From Megaustenia siamemsis (taxonomy: Eukaryota > Mollusca > Gastropoda > Stylommatophora > Ariophantidae), in NCBI GenBank assembly GCA_032433765.1, contig JAVIAB010000051.1, forward strand, positions 148,021,275-148,085,274: a stretch of 64,000 nt of DNA, read 5' to 3'. The position numbers and the translations under genes are program-made. Within the stretch, counting starts at the first letter, position 1; the number at the start of each line of letters is the position of its first letter. The notes beneath the pieces are model-generated. The model was not told where the DNA came from and did no database searches. It saw nothing but the letters and a program-made list of their open reading frames with translations. This document shows, piece after piece, positions 1-11,179 of the stretch.

Positions 1-156
1 ATTGTGGTATACAAATTATATTTCCAACGCCAGTTACAATCGTGGTGACATATTTACAAAGGGGCGAGAAATAAACAAGAATAAATAACAGTATATATTT
101 AACAAATATCAATTATTTAACTATATAATATATTTCTTCACTAGATATAGACGAAG

Positions 157-430
157 TAAATAATGAAATGGAATATTAATGTATTATGAGTTGTTCTTTC
201 ATTTAGTCACAGTGAGTAGTAAATAATTAAAGAAGTTCTAGAGGAAATTAGTTGTTATTTTTTCACTTAGTCACAAGAAGTAGTAAATAATGAAATGGAA
301 TATTAATGTATTATGAGTTGTTCTTTCATTTAGTCACAGTGAGTAGTAAATAGTGAAAGAAGTTCTAGAGGAAATTAGTTGTTATTTTTTCACTTGGTCA
401 CAGTGAGTAGTAAATAATGAAACGGGATAA
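157..430. repeat. Tandem duplication, about 127 bp, two copies plus a partial third
   Basis: The block beginning with taatgaaatggaatattaa near 161 recurs near 288, and the start of a third, diverged copy appears near 410. The spacing is about 127 bp. The sequence is AT-rich and has no coding signal. Confidence 0.7.
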
Positions 431-622
431 GAAGAAATTAGGAGTTATCATTTCATTTAGGCTCAGGAAGTAGAAGTATTAAATTAAAAAAAAAAAGAAA
501 TAAGAAGAAATTAAGAGCAATTCCATCAGTAGACGTGCTCTGTTCTGCAGAGCATCACAAGGTGCGACTGTCATTGGTTGGTCCGTGACTGAAGGCATGA
601 AAATAGGGTCAGCGAATTGGAC

Positions 623-625
<3 letters not shown>

Positions 626-662
<37 letters not shown>
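626..662. repeat. (GA)n microsatellite
   Basis: A pure GA dinucleotide run of about 18 units. The serine/leucine-rich open frame that crosses it on the minus strand is a by-product of the run. Confidence 0.95.
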
Positions 663-665
<3 letters not shown>

Positions 666-1475
666 GGAATGTGTGAAAATGTTATTTCACATTTCAAACC
701 GGTTGATAATAACATGGACTTATATATCTGAGCATCTACTTGGCAGGTACTTATGAAATCCTTGTCTTGTTTTAAGATTTGGGTAACAGCGATGACCACA
801 ATGTGAACAATGAGTAAAAGAGACAGATTTCAAAATCAAATTCTACAACACCTGTGTCCTCAAAAATTCATGTAATAAATTTGAAAAGACACCCTTGGTT
901 AGGCTCAACAGTTTATTTGCACTTCTCTCTAGTCACGCTGCACTGTCATCTAACGAAATATTTTGCTTGCATCTCAGTCTCTCATTTCACATACATATTG
1001 TCTATGGTCGTCATTGCATCTTTCAATGTTAGTGGTCGATTCTATAGTGTTTAAGGCAACTACCAGTTGTATGACACGATCCAGGTTCTCGTGTGATCAA
1101 CAACTCTTTCTTCTGTGAAATCTGTATATTCACCAAATTCGAGAGCCTGATTTGCATCTAAACTCGTCACTTTAAATATCTCTTCCTAAAATCTCTCTAA
1201 AACCCATATAGCTTAACACAGCTTCCTTGAATCGTGAGTCCAGATCAACTTAACAATATTGATTTCCCTCACTGTCCAGTACATGTAGTCATTCAATCAT
1301 TTGGTTGTTCGAGTGTAAACATTTGTATTACAATTCTCTCGTGGACAATATATAATGTCTGTTATGTCAGTACAAAATTGGTGCAGCGTTCTAAAAGCTG
1401 TGATACAGCACTCTCCAAATTAATATCTAAGGTGTGTTATGTCGGTGTTTTATTGATTCCTTGATTGATTATCAT
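663..1475. other. Unassigned AT-rich stretch
   Basis: I see no recognisable gene, repeat family or RNA here. Short open frames are present on both strands but none resembles a known family. Confidence 0.5.
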
Positions 1476-1477
1476 TT

Positions 1478-1690
1478 AGGCCAAATATGTCGCACAGAGT
1501 AGAAGTCATAGCTGTCCATGTTTGAGGAAATCTGCTTTAACTGTTGGTTGATTCTGAGAGATATAGCTGCGCTTTCTTTGATGATTGTTCTACGCAGGGT
1601 CTCCTTTGGTATTCCTCGCTTTCTTTTGTCTTCTGGTTTCCACATAAATGCCTGGTGGAGCACTCTGAACACATGGCTAAGGCGAGGGGC
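1478..1690 (-). mobile_element. LINE ORF2 C-terminal fragment
   Basis: On the minus strand the translation contains WKPEDKRKRGIPKETLRRTI followed by a weakly conserved tail ending SVRHIWPK. This is the basic 'W-P-E-(G/D)-KRKRG-x-P-(K/R)-x-T-x-RRT' segment found near the C-terminus of many invertebrate non-LTR retrotransposon polyproteins. Only the last 70 or so residues remain; there are no reverse-transcriptase motifs. The frame runs on into a mariner terminus beyond 1690, so the longer open frame there is a chimera of two unrelated elements. Dead 5'-truncated copy. Confidence 0.65.
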
Positions 1691-1845
1691 TTTCGAAAGG
1701 TAATGACCCCTACATCGGTTTTCTAAGGCAATAATAAACATAGAAGCATGACATTTTGCACACTTTATATATGGCATGTATCTATTGTGTGCACCAAATT
1801 GCACTGCAATCGGCCAGGTAATTCGACTGTGCTTAACTAGAGAAA

Positions 1846-1965
1846 CCACATTACCCCAAAAATCATGTGCTGAAGGTCTGTAAAATATAGGGTCACTAAC
1901 ACCATATTTCCCTATACGCCGCCACTTGGCGTGACGGGGGGTACTTTACTTTACTTTTTTTACTT
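1846..1965 (+). mobile_element. SINE-A 3' fragment with 13-bp target duplication
   Basis: The sequence from ccacattaccccaaaa to gtactttactttac matches the 3' body and tail of the tRNA-derived SINE seen complete elsewhere (e.g. 57.4/58.8 kb). It lacks the tRNA-like head. Direct repeats ttaactagagaaa lie at 1833-1845 and 1966-1978, exactly flanking it. This supports target-primed integration into the mariner leader, just upstream of the transposase ATG. Confidence 0.85.
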
Positions 1966-1977
1966 TTAACTAGAGAA

Positions 1978-2712
1978 ATGGGCCATATACGCAATTTGTG
2001 TAATAAACATCGTAGTGGGACAGAATTTCTCATTTTAGAAAAGGAAACCGTTGTGAACATTCACAAGCGCCTATGTGATGTGTATGGAAGTTTTGTGAAC
2101 ATTCACAAGCGCCTATGTGATGTGTATGGAAGTTTTGTGAACATTCACAAGCGCCTATGTGATGTGTATGGAAGTTTTGTGAACATTCACAAGCGCCTAT
2201 GTGATGTGTATGGAAGTTTTGTGAACATTCACAAGCGCCTATGTGATGTGTATGGAAGTTTTGTGAACATTCACAAGCGCCTATGTGATGTGTATGGAAG
2301 TTTTGTGAAGATTCACAAGCGCCTATGTGATGTGTATGGAAGTTTTGTGAACATTCACAAGCGCCTATGTGATGTGTATGGAAGTTTTGTGAACATTCAC
2401 AAGCGCCTATGTGATGTGTATGGAAGTTTTGTGAACATTCACAAGCGCCTATGTGATGTGTATGGAAGTTTTGTGAAGATTCACAAGCGCCTATGTGATG
2501 TGTATGGAAGTTTTGTGAACATTCACAAGCGCCTATGTGATGTGTATGGAAGTTTTGTGAACATTCACAAGCGCCTATGTGATGTGTATGGAAGTTTTGT
2601 GAACATTCACAAGCGCCTATGTGATGTGTATGGAAGTTTTGCAGACGACCGGAGCACAGGGAAATATTCCATGCTGGAGGAGAACAACAAAAGGCTATTT
2701 ATAGATATATAG
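1978..2712 (+). pseudogene. Mariner transposase N-terminus with 14 tandem copies of a 14-residue helix segment
   Basis: The 244-residue open frame starts MGHIRNLCNKHRSGTEFLIL, then KETVVNIHKRLCDVYGSF, and after the array continues ADDRSTGK. Aligned by eye with the 24-kb mariner, which reads KETVANIHKRLCAVY then VDRSTVSRW, it is the first DNA-binding helix-turn-helix of a mariner transposase. Residues from about 26 to 221 are 14 copies of a 14-residue unit ending IHKRLCDVYGSFV. After the array, homology lasts about 8 residues and then stops. There is no catalytic domain, so it cannot be an active transposase. The ATG aligns with the ATG of the 24-kb copy. Whether it is transcribed is unknown. 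Confidence 0.8.
2053..2640 (+). repeat. 42-bp minisatellite, 14 copies, derived from mariner codons
   Basis: Exactly 588 bp = 14 x 42. Copies are almost identical; copies 7 and 11 carry aac>aag (N>K). Because 42 is divisible by three, the frame is kept. The unit is mariner transposase sequence, so the array arose by duplication inside the gene. Confidence 0.95.
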
Positions 2713-3245
2713 CTATGGCCTTTGGCGTCTTGACAAACGGTTGGTAGCAAACAATTATGATTTCTCAGTAGTTTGGTAACATCTTTCTCTTATGTTGAAT
2801 GCTATTTTATGAACAGAAGTGGCTGAATCTGCCAATATTGGACAGACAGCTTTGACCGTTGAATGAAAGACCTGCATTTGTGATGCCTGGCCTCATTTGC
2901 TTTCTCCTGCACCTTTTGTCACAATTTTACATTGCGGCACTCTGCAAATAAAACTAGCTGTCATTGTAAAAAGTGTTGTTATGGAAATAGCCATAGATTT
3001 TAGAAGCAGTGATCTCCGCAATATGTGCCACTTTGGCACGCACAGTTTCTGTTTTTGAGATTGTGGTTCTGCCATATGTGCCCTCTTCGGCTCGAAATGA
3101 CAATAGATAGACTCTGCGTTATAATGGGTGCAGAAAACAAAAAGTATCCGCGTTTAAATGATAAAGCAAAGGTTCCCTTCAGGCGTTGCTAGGAGACGTA
3201 TGGGGAATATGGTGTCAGTGATCCTGTCTTTATGAGAACCAGCAG
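2713..3245. other. Unassigned; possible short SINE and LINE tail remnants
   Basis: Around 3190-3240, acgtatggggaatatggtgt resembles the minus-strand SINE-A 3' body. Around 3082-3112, ggctcgaaatgacaatagat resembles the 3' tail of the LINE ending at 58787. Both are short and diverged. Nothing else is recognised. Confidence 0.35.
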
Positions 3246-3376
3246 TACATTTTAGAGTGATGAAGTCAGCATCAAGCCAGGCAGTGCTACTTAATTCCAG
3301 TCTTTGATATTACATTTTAGAGTGATGAAGCAGCATCAAACCAGGCTGTGATACTTAATTCCAGTCTTTGATACTA
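3246..3376. repeat. 65-bp tandem duplication
   Basis: The segment beginning cattttagagtgatgaag at 3248 recurs at 3313 with a few substitutions and a one-base indel. Two copies. Confidence 0.8.
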
Positions 3377-3463
3377 AATTTTAAAGGCTTTGTGGTCACC
3401 ATAACCTTGTTAGTTTCGTCATCCATATCTGAGCAGTATGAACAGTACAGAGTTATGTAATTT

Positions 3464-3862
3464 AGAAGGTCACGCAGAAATAAGAATCAATTTAAGAAGG
3501 TCACGCAGAATTAAGAATCAATTTAAGAAGGTAACGCAGAAATAAGAATCAATTTAAGAAGGTCACGCAGAAATAAGAATCAATTTAAGAAGGTCACGCA
3601 GAAATAAGAATCAATTTAAGGTCACGCAGAAATAAGAATCAATTTAAGAAGGTCACGCAGAAATAAGAATCAATTTAAGAAGGTCACGCAGAAATAAGAA
3701 TCAATTTAAGAAGGTCACGCAGAAATAAGAATCAATTTAAGAACGTCATGCAGAATTAAGAATCAATTTAAGAACGTCATGCAGAATTAAGAATCAATTT
3801 AAGAACGTCATGCAGAATTAAGATACAATTTAAGAACGTCATGCAGAATTAAGAATTAATTT
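3464..3862. repeat. 31-bp minisatellite, about 13 copies
   Basis: The unit contains gaaggtcacgcagaaataag followed by aatcaatttaa. The last four copies share a variant with acgtcatgcagaattaag, so variants are grouped rather than scattered. Non-coding. Confidence 0.9.
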
Positions 3863-3869
3863 AAACCTA

Positions 3870-4315
3870 AACTTGCGACTAAGTATGGACCGTAAATCCG
3901 ATCAGAAGTCTTTGCTGGACAGGAGTCCCTTCTACCATGGGCTCAACACATTGTAAATGTGAAGGGTGAAACAAACGTTAGCATGACGCCGTCGTCAGTA
4001 AGTCATGATACAAGCACCTCCCCCAACTCTTCCACCCTCTAGAGTGACAAGAATCATAATGGGCCGAACCACTTGCTTGCTGAAATTATCCTCTTGATCT
4101 GATTAACTCGTGCCGTATAAAGAGTTTTTTTCTATCAATTTCTTCACCAACATTATTGGCAAGTTAGACCAGTCGCTAATGCTGTAACCATTCAACCATA
4201 CAGGTTGCAACCTGTCCAATCAACAATAATAAAAATGTTTAATTAATAAAATGTTGACGACAAATAATAAATATATAAACATTGCCTTGTTGACATGTTG
4301 ACATTTCTTGTAAAT
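3870..4315. other. Unassigned stretch
   Basis: No recognisable gene or repeat between the 31-bp array and the SINE-C copy. Confidence 0.4.
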
Positions 4316-4327
4316 AATTTACTCCAG

Positions 4328-4646
4328 GGACCTCGGTAGCCTAGTTGGGAAAATCACCCGACTGGGCTACCGAAGTTCGGACAACCTTTGTGCGATTCCC
4401 CCTGGAAGCAGTGCGAGTTGTACTAGTGATTGGAAAAAAAAAACCCGCGGTCGATCCAGCCGCTGAAAAAAATGGATACCAGGGTATTACTCTGGGAAGG
4501 TGAGGAATGCCGCCTCGCATAGCGAGTTTCGATGCTTGAAGCAACACTATCCAGAAGTTTCCGAACACTTCTGGATGGTCGGCCGAATACATATGAGTGA
4601 AAACTTGCGTGCTAAAACGTCGATTCAAGTCTCGTACTTTACCTTT
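4328..4646 (+). mobile_element. SINE-C, near full length (tRNA-derived)
   Basis: The head carries an A-box-like tagcctagttggg and a B-box-like gtgcgattccc, as in tRNA-derived SINEs read by RNA polymerase III. The body (ccagggtattactctgggaa; cttctggatgg; aaaacttgcgtgctaa) recurs in four other copies in this window, and the tail ends tactttaccttt. Imperfect 12-bp flanks aatttactccag (4316-4327) and aatttcccccag (4647-4658) are a candidate target duplication with two mismatches. The open frames in both strands are not genes. Confidence 0.8.
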
Positions 4647-4659
4647 AATTTCCCCCAGC

Positions 4660-5520
4660 TGTTCTTAACTTGTGGTCCGCAAACCCTCCTCATCGAATAC
4701 CTACCAGGTTTTTAAAATGTCTCTAACTGCTGTTGTCAAATTACAAACTTTAAAGAAATATTATCAGCAAATAAAACAGCGCAAGATCCATGCGACGATC
4801 TTCGTAAACAAACCATGTTCACTTTGACATAGCATTCAGCAGACTCGCCCAACCTCGTTCTAGCAGGACGCGATGAATAGATGAAGCATTCGTGAAAGAC
4901 AGAAACGAAGAAACGATTTAATAAATCAGAAAAAGGACAAGTCCCTACCGTTTGAGCTGAGAACAAACAGAGAAGTGACGGGTACAGCGTTTTGGTATGA
5001 GAAATCACTTCACTGTCTATCTCTGTTTTCTGCTATTTACACAAGCTACATAACCTGTTTACAATTTGAATACTTTTCTCAATCTTTCCTTAATAAATGA
5101 TGTTGTCACTTTTTTTTATAATTTGTGTGCTTTAGACATTGTTTACAATACAGTCCACCATCTATATCCGTCCATAAATTAATCAGTCGTCAGGGGTTTG
5201 TAGGAGCACAGCCCGCGAGAAAAGATTCTTCATAAAAATTATTTGTTAACAGTTTCTCATTTCTGTCGATATATTAGACTATTAGTCATAGTACTCTCAT
5301 AGTAAAATGGGACGATACCAAAATTAATTCAAGAAATCAGTCTTTAAAGTTCATTCTAAATTGCTATTTGAAAAAAACAACAACAATATAAATTATAATT
5401 ATCGCTAGGAGTCTTAATTCAGAGATCATATTTCATTGTTTATAAGGTTTCATTAATTTTGCTGCGACTTGTTTTCAGTTTCATCACGTGGCCTTCAGAG
5501 ATACTCAGTTGTTCACGGTC
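4660..5520. other. Unassigned AT-rich stretch
   Basis: Short open frames only; none recognised. No repeat structure seen. Confidence 0.4.
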
Positions 5521-5524
5521 AAAC

Positions 5525-8500
5525 CATTTCTACCGTCCACAAACATGTACAAACTCATCTATTTCTACCGTCCACAAACATGTACAAACTCATCTATTTC
5601 TACCGTCCACAAACATGTACAAACTCATCTATTTCTACCGTCCACAAACATGTACAAACTCATCTATTTCTACCGTCCACAAACATGTACAAACTCATCT
5701 ATTTCTACCGTCCACAAACATGTACACACTCATCTATTTCTACCGTCCACAAACATGTACAAACTCATCTATTTCTACCGTCCACAAACATGTACAAACT
5801 CATCTATTTCTACCGTCCACAAACATGTACAAACTCATCTATTTCTACCGTCCACAAACATGTACAAACTCATCTATTTCTACCGTCCACAAACATGTAC
5901 AAACTCATCTATTTCTACCGTCCACAAACATGTACAAACTCATCTATTTCTACCGTCCACAAACATGTACAAACTCATCTATTTCTACCGTCCACAAACT
6001 TGTACACACTCATCTATTTCTACCGTCCACAAACATGTACAAACTCATCTATTTCTACCGTCCACAAACATGTACAAACTCATCTATTTCTACCGTCCAC
6101 AAACATGTACAAACTCATCTATTTCTACCGTCCACAAACATGTACAAACTCATCTATTTCTACCGTCCACAAACATGTACAAACTCATCTATTTCTACCG
6201 TCCACAAACATGTACAAACTCATCTATTTCTACCGTCCACAAACATGTACAAACTCATCTATTTCTACCGTCCACAAACATGTACAAACTCATCTATTTC
6301 TACCGTCCACAAACATGTACAAACTCATCTATTTCTACCGTCCACAAACATGTACAAACTCATCTATTTCTACCGTCCACAAACATGTACAAACTCATCT
6401 ATTTCTACCGTCCACAAACATGTACAAACTCATCTATTTCTACCGTCCACAAACATGTACACACTCATCTATTTCTACCGTCCACAAACATGTACAAACT
6501 CATCTATTTCTACCGTCCACAAACATGTACAAACTCATCTATTTCTACCGTCCACAAACATGTACAAACTCATCTATTTCTACCGTCCACAAACATGTAC
6601 AAACTCATCTATTTCTACCGTCCACAAACATGTACAAACTCATCTATTTCTACCGTCCACAAACATGTACAAACTCATCTATTTCTACCGTCCATAAACA
6701 TGTACAAACTCATCTATTTCTACCGTCCACAAACATGTACAAACTCATCTATTTCTACCGTCCATAAACATGTACAAACTCATCTATTTCTACCGTCCAC
6801 AAACATGTACAAACTCATCTATTTCTACCGTCCATAAACATGTACAAACTCATCTATTTCTACCGTCCATAAACATGTACAAACTCATCTATTTCTACCG
6901 TCCATAAACATGTACAAACTCATCTATTTCTACCGTCCATAAACATGTACAAACTCATCTATTTCTACCGTCCATAAACATGTACAAACTCATCTATTTC
7001 TACCGTCCATAAACATGTACAAACTCATCTATTTCTACCGTCCATAAACATGTACAAACTCATCTATTTCTACCGTCCATAAACATGTACAAACTCATCT
7101 ATTTCTACCGTCCACAAACATGTACAAACTCATCTATTTCTACCGTCCACAAACATGTACAAACTCATCTATTTCTACCGTCCACAAACATGTACAAACT
7201 CATCTATTTCTACCGTCCACAAACATGTACAAACTCATCTATTTCTACCGTCCACAAACATGTACAAACTCATCTATTTCTACCGTCCACAAACATGTAC
7301 ACACTCATCTATTTCTACCGTCCACAAACATGTACACACTCATCTATTTCTACCGTCCACAAACATGTACACACTCATCTATTTCTACCGTCCACAAACA
7401 TGTACAAACTCATCTATTTCTACCGTCCACAAACATGTACACACTCATCTATTTCTACCGTCCACAAACATGTACAAACTCATCTATTTCTACCGTCCAC
7501 AAACATGTACAAACACATCTATTTCTGCCGTCCACAAACATGTACAAACTCATCTATTTCTACCGTCCATAAACATGTACAAACTCATCTATTTCTACCG
7601 TCCATAAACATGTACAAACTCATCTATTTCTACCGTCCACAAACATGTACAAACTCATCTATTTCTACCGTCCACAAACATGTACACACTCATCTATTTC
7701 TACCGTCCACAAACATGTACAAACTCATCTATTTCTACCGTCCACAAACATGTACAAACTCATCTATTTCTACCGTCCACAAACATGTACACACTCATCT
7801 ATTTCTACCGTCCACAAACATGTACACACTCATCTATTTCTACCGTCCACAAACATGTACACACTCATCTATTTCTACCGTCCACAAACATGTACACACT
7901 CATCTATTTCTACCGTCCACAAACATGTACAAACTCATCTATTTCTACCGTCCACAAACATGTACAAACTCATCTATTTCTACCGTCCACAAACATGTAC
8001 AAACTCATCTATTTCTACCGTCCACAAATATGTACAAACTCAGCTCTTTCGGTTGCCCGCAAACTTGTTCACACTCAGCTATTTCTGTCGTCCACAAAAT
8101 TTGTACACACTCATTTATTTCTGTCGCTCAACAACTTGTACACACTAAGCTATTGTTGTCGCCCACAAACATTGTACACACTCACCTATTTCTGTCGCCC
8201 ACAAATGTGTACACACTCATTTATTTCTGTCGCTCAACAACTTGTACACACTTAGCTATTGCTCCCGCCCACAAACCTGTACACACTCATTTATTTATGT
8301 CGCTCAACAACTTGTACACACTAAGCTATTTCTGTCGCCCACAAACATGAACACACTCACCTATTTCTGTCGCCCACAAACATGAACACACTCACCTATT
8401 TCTGTCGCCCACAAACATGAACACACTCACCTATTTCTGTCGCCCACAAACATGAACACACTCACCTATTTCTGTCGCCCACAAATTTGTACACACTCAT

Positions 8501-9075
8501 TTATTTCTGTCGCTCAACAACTTGTACACACTTAGCTATTGCTCCCGCCCACAAACCTGTACACGCTCATTTATTTCTGTCGCTCAACAACTTGTATACA
8601 CTAAGCTCTTTCTGTCGCCCACAAACTTGTACACATTCATCTATTTCTGCGCCCACACACTTGTACACACTTAGCTATTGCTCCCGCCCACAAACCTGTA
8701 CACACTTAGCTATTGCTGCTGTTCACAAACATGTACACACTTAGCTAGTTCTCCCGCCCACAAACATGAACACACAGCTATTCTGCCGTCCACAAACTTG
8801 TACACACAGAGTTATTTCTGCCACCCACAAACATGTACACACACAGCTATTCTGCCGCTCACAAACTTGTACACACTTAGATATTTATGCAGTCCACAAA
8901 CATGTACACACACAGCTATACTGCCGCCCACAAACTTGTACACACACAGCTTTTATGCCGCCCACAAACCTGTACACACACAGCTATTCTGCCGCCCACA
9001 AACTTGTACACACACAGCTATTCTACCGCCCACAAACTTGTACACACTTATCTATTTCTTCCGCCCACGACACTA
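5525..9075. repeat. 35-bp minisatellite, about 100 units over 3.5 kb
   Basis: The unit contains taccgtccacaaacatgtac then aaactcatctatttc. Units to about 8030 are nearly uniform. From 8040 to 9075 they are strongly diverged (gcccacaaacttgtacacac, ctcaacaacttgtacacac) with small length changes. The unit has no stop codon in any of the three plus frames and 35 is not a multiple of three, so all three plus frames stay open for over a kilobase. These 400-residue frames are artefacts of the repeat. A variant with cataaac, which creates stops, forms a consecutive block at about 6830-7085. Confidence 0.97.
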
Positions 9076-9079
9076 CTAA

Positions 9080-9535
9080 TGTCAAAAACACCGGAACACA
9101 CCGTGGACGAGCTGTCGCCTCCAAATGTCCCGGCATATGTTAGTCAAGCTATCTCCTTCATGTGACGTCATGATGTTCAATCTCGGAACGAACTCAAGCG
9201 CTGAAATGCATTAAAAGCACAACTGCTTGTCACTGATACTTTAGTAGATTTGATCATGTCTTTCCAGGAAGATAAAACATACATACTTGTATTATATTTT
9301 ACATTCAAAGTGATTAGAAGAAGATGAATTTTAAAATTAATTTTTGTGTTTAGTTTAAAAATTGAATACTGCACCGCCAGACACTCAAAATTGCCAATTT
9401 TTGATCGTTTTTTTTTTAATTTGATCATAAACTACTAAACTAAAATTCGTACATATATGTTGACATGAGCTACAAGTTTTACATTTTTGTATGAGGTGTC
9501 ACAAATTAAAACTTCCATAAAATATTCATTTCATG
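9080..9535. other. Unassigned AT-rich stretch
   Basis: Nothing recognised between the 35-bp array and the LINE fragment. Confidence 0.4.
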
Positions 9536-9539
9536 ACTG

Positions 9540-9925
9540 CATGGAATATTCTACTTCTTCATCTATTGCGATCATGGTTCATTCAGACTAGGACTCCGGA
9601 CTCTCTTATAAAGGCAATTGTCTTTTTAAGTGATTCGGTTGCAACGTATAGTTTCTCTTCCAGTGGTTGTGGGCCACATTGTCCTGCTCAGGTCTGTGTA
9701 CTGGGGCAATCCTGTAGAACATGTTTTGTTGTCATTTTATGCAGGGTGCATTGGCATTGGCTGGTAGTTCCTATTTTGAGTTTGGTGAACATGTGATTTC
9801 TCATTCTGTTGTAGCCAGTGCGAAGGCGAGGTATGATGACTTGATCTCTGCTTGATAGTTGGAGGTATCGCATGGAATATATTAGACTTAGGTCGTCTTC
9901 ATGAATCAACGCTGCAAAATGTCCA
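9540..9925 (-). mobile_element. LINE RNase H / C-terminal fragment
   Basis: The minus strand encodes IIPRLRTGYNRMRNHMFTKL, then CQC and VLQDCPS, and downstream (in the same region) EEKLYVATESLKKTIAFI. This is the layout of the region following RNase H in I/Jockey-type LINE polyproteins: an 'RLRTGH-N-L--HM--KL' block, a degraded Cys/His knuckle, a 'HxLxxCP' block and a final 'KLxGxxxxLxxTxxF' block. No reverse-transcriptase part is present. 5'-truncated and dead. Confidence 0.7.
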
Positions 9926-10221
9926 AAATTAGAACTACAATTACACATTAAGACGAAAACCAACAGCTGTGACAAGCGAGAGTAAATGAACTTCTGCAAC
10001 ATTCCAGCAATCTCTACGAATAGATGTAGTATAGAGGCCTAGAGATCAATGTTCAAAAGTAAATGTAAAAAATGGGTTTACTAAACTCAAGAGAATCACA
10101 TTCATTTATAAAGGAATAAATCAACATATTAGAAACACCTCAACTACGTGTTCTGGTATAGAAAACCCGACGACACTTCCTTATTCTCCAGCCTGTGTTT
10201 CGTTTTCAAAACGGACACATC

Positions 10222-10329
10222 ACTTCTACAGCTGTTACTGTGAACTTGTTGCAATTAACTTCTACAGCTGTTACTGTGAACTTGTTGCAATTGACTTCTA
10301 CAGCTGTTACTGTGAACTTGTTGCAATTA
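10222..10329. repeat. 36-bp tandem repeat, three copies
   Basis: acttctacagctgttactgt begins at 10222, 10258 and 10294; copies are nearly identical. Confidence 0.92.
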
Positions 10330-10709
10330 GTTTGAAAATAAGTCGCATTTTTCGTTTCGCTTTATTTCCTGTCAAAAACTCTTCTAGCTTTAATTATACT
10401 AGACTTTATTACAGCCGAGAAACAGCAAATCTCCCGGCCTGTCTCAAATTAGAAGCTGCATGTCAAGATTTTTATTTCTCCTGTAATCCGATTCCCGCTA
10501 CGAAGGCTGCTGTACAGTTTTAATTGAGTCGGAAAGAAGTCAATAATGAACCGCAGAATATGTCAAGAAAGTTTCAGTCTATAACACACGGGATGGTGTC
10601 ACTTCTCCAGCTTGGAGATAAGTTCTACATAGACCTACTCCACCGCTTAGTTACTTGTTCTTTTATGTTTTACTTCTCTGTCTTATTATTTGCCAACTTT
10701 ATGTCTCTA

Positions 10710-11175
10710 GGCGGAAGTCGTGATAGTTCAGTGGCTAGTGAACTGGACTACAAAGGAGAAGTGATTGAGTTCGATTCTGATCGACAGCTTTCGGATTCAC
10801 CCAACCTTAATTGTAAGTAAAGAGCCCCGTCACGCCAAGTGGCGATTTAGGGTATATGGTGTTAGTGATCATCATTTTTAAAGACCTTCCGCGCATGATT
10901 TTTGGGGCAATGTGGTCAGTATTACGCCCGTGCCGCTTTACTTTCTCAGTAAAAAATCCGGTACCCACTTAAGGGTGGGTGAACCTGAAAGCCGTCGGTC
11001 AGGTTCCCAATCTCTTGTTCTTTGTATTCTAGTTCACTAACCTTAGTTGGGTACCAGATTATTATATGGGAATGTAAAGCGTCATGGACGTAATACTGAC
11101 CGCAGTATCCCAAAAAGCATGTGCCGAAGGTGTATAAAAATTATGGTCACTAACAGCATATTCCCGCAACGCTAC
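10710..11175 (+). mobile_element. SINE-A (outer copy), split by another SINE-A
   Basis: Head at 10710-10805: gatagttcagtggctagtga (A-box region) and gttcgattctgatcgaca (B-box region). The body resumes at 11050 with ggtaccagattattatatgg and runs to the tail near 11175. The head and body join perfectly if the inner SINE and one copy of the flanking 11-mer are removed. Confidence 0.8.
10814..11038 (-). mobile_element. SINE-A (inner copy) inserted in opposite orientation
   Basis: A minus-strand SINE-A: tail ...gtaaagagccccgtcacgcc, body ggggcaatgtggtcagtatt, truncated head ending at the tRNA-like ttcactaacc. It is flanked by aaccttaattg (10803-10813) and aaccttagttg (11039-11049), an 11-bp target duplication with one mismatch. 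It is therefore younger than the outer copy. Confidence 0.85.
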
Positions 11176-11179
11176 ATTG

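Larger units (their letters stand above)
1691..2712 (+). mobile_element. Mariner transposon 5' fragment, split by a SINE
   Basis: Positions 1700-1845 (reverse-complemented) match the terminal non-coding end of the mariner at 24.03-24.15 kb: both carry the core caatttggtgcaca, a downstream gtgtgcaaaat and an outer ...cattac...ttt segment. The transposase start follows at 1978 in the same relative position as in the 24-kb copy. A SINE piece (1846-1965) flanked by a 13-bp duplication separates the untranslated end from the start codon. Only the 5' part of the element survives. The first helix-turn-helix region has been amplified into a 42-bp array. Confidence 0.75.

Noticed and set aside
1472..1849. 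125-residue minus-strand gene
   Set aside because: It is a chimera of a mariner terminus and a LINE C-terminus read through.
2990..3112. LINE L2 3' end
   Set aside because: Only about 20 bp of clear tail-like similarity; too short to call.
4341..4715. Short proteins on both strands at SINE-C copies (also 35572-35883, 54364-54667)
   Set aside because: They recur with every SINE-C copy and are translations of the SINE.
5459..6837. Three overlapping open frames of 412-449 residues
   Set aside because: They are the same 35-bp repeat read in three frames; no non-repeat domain, start context or constraint.
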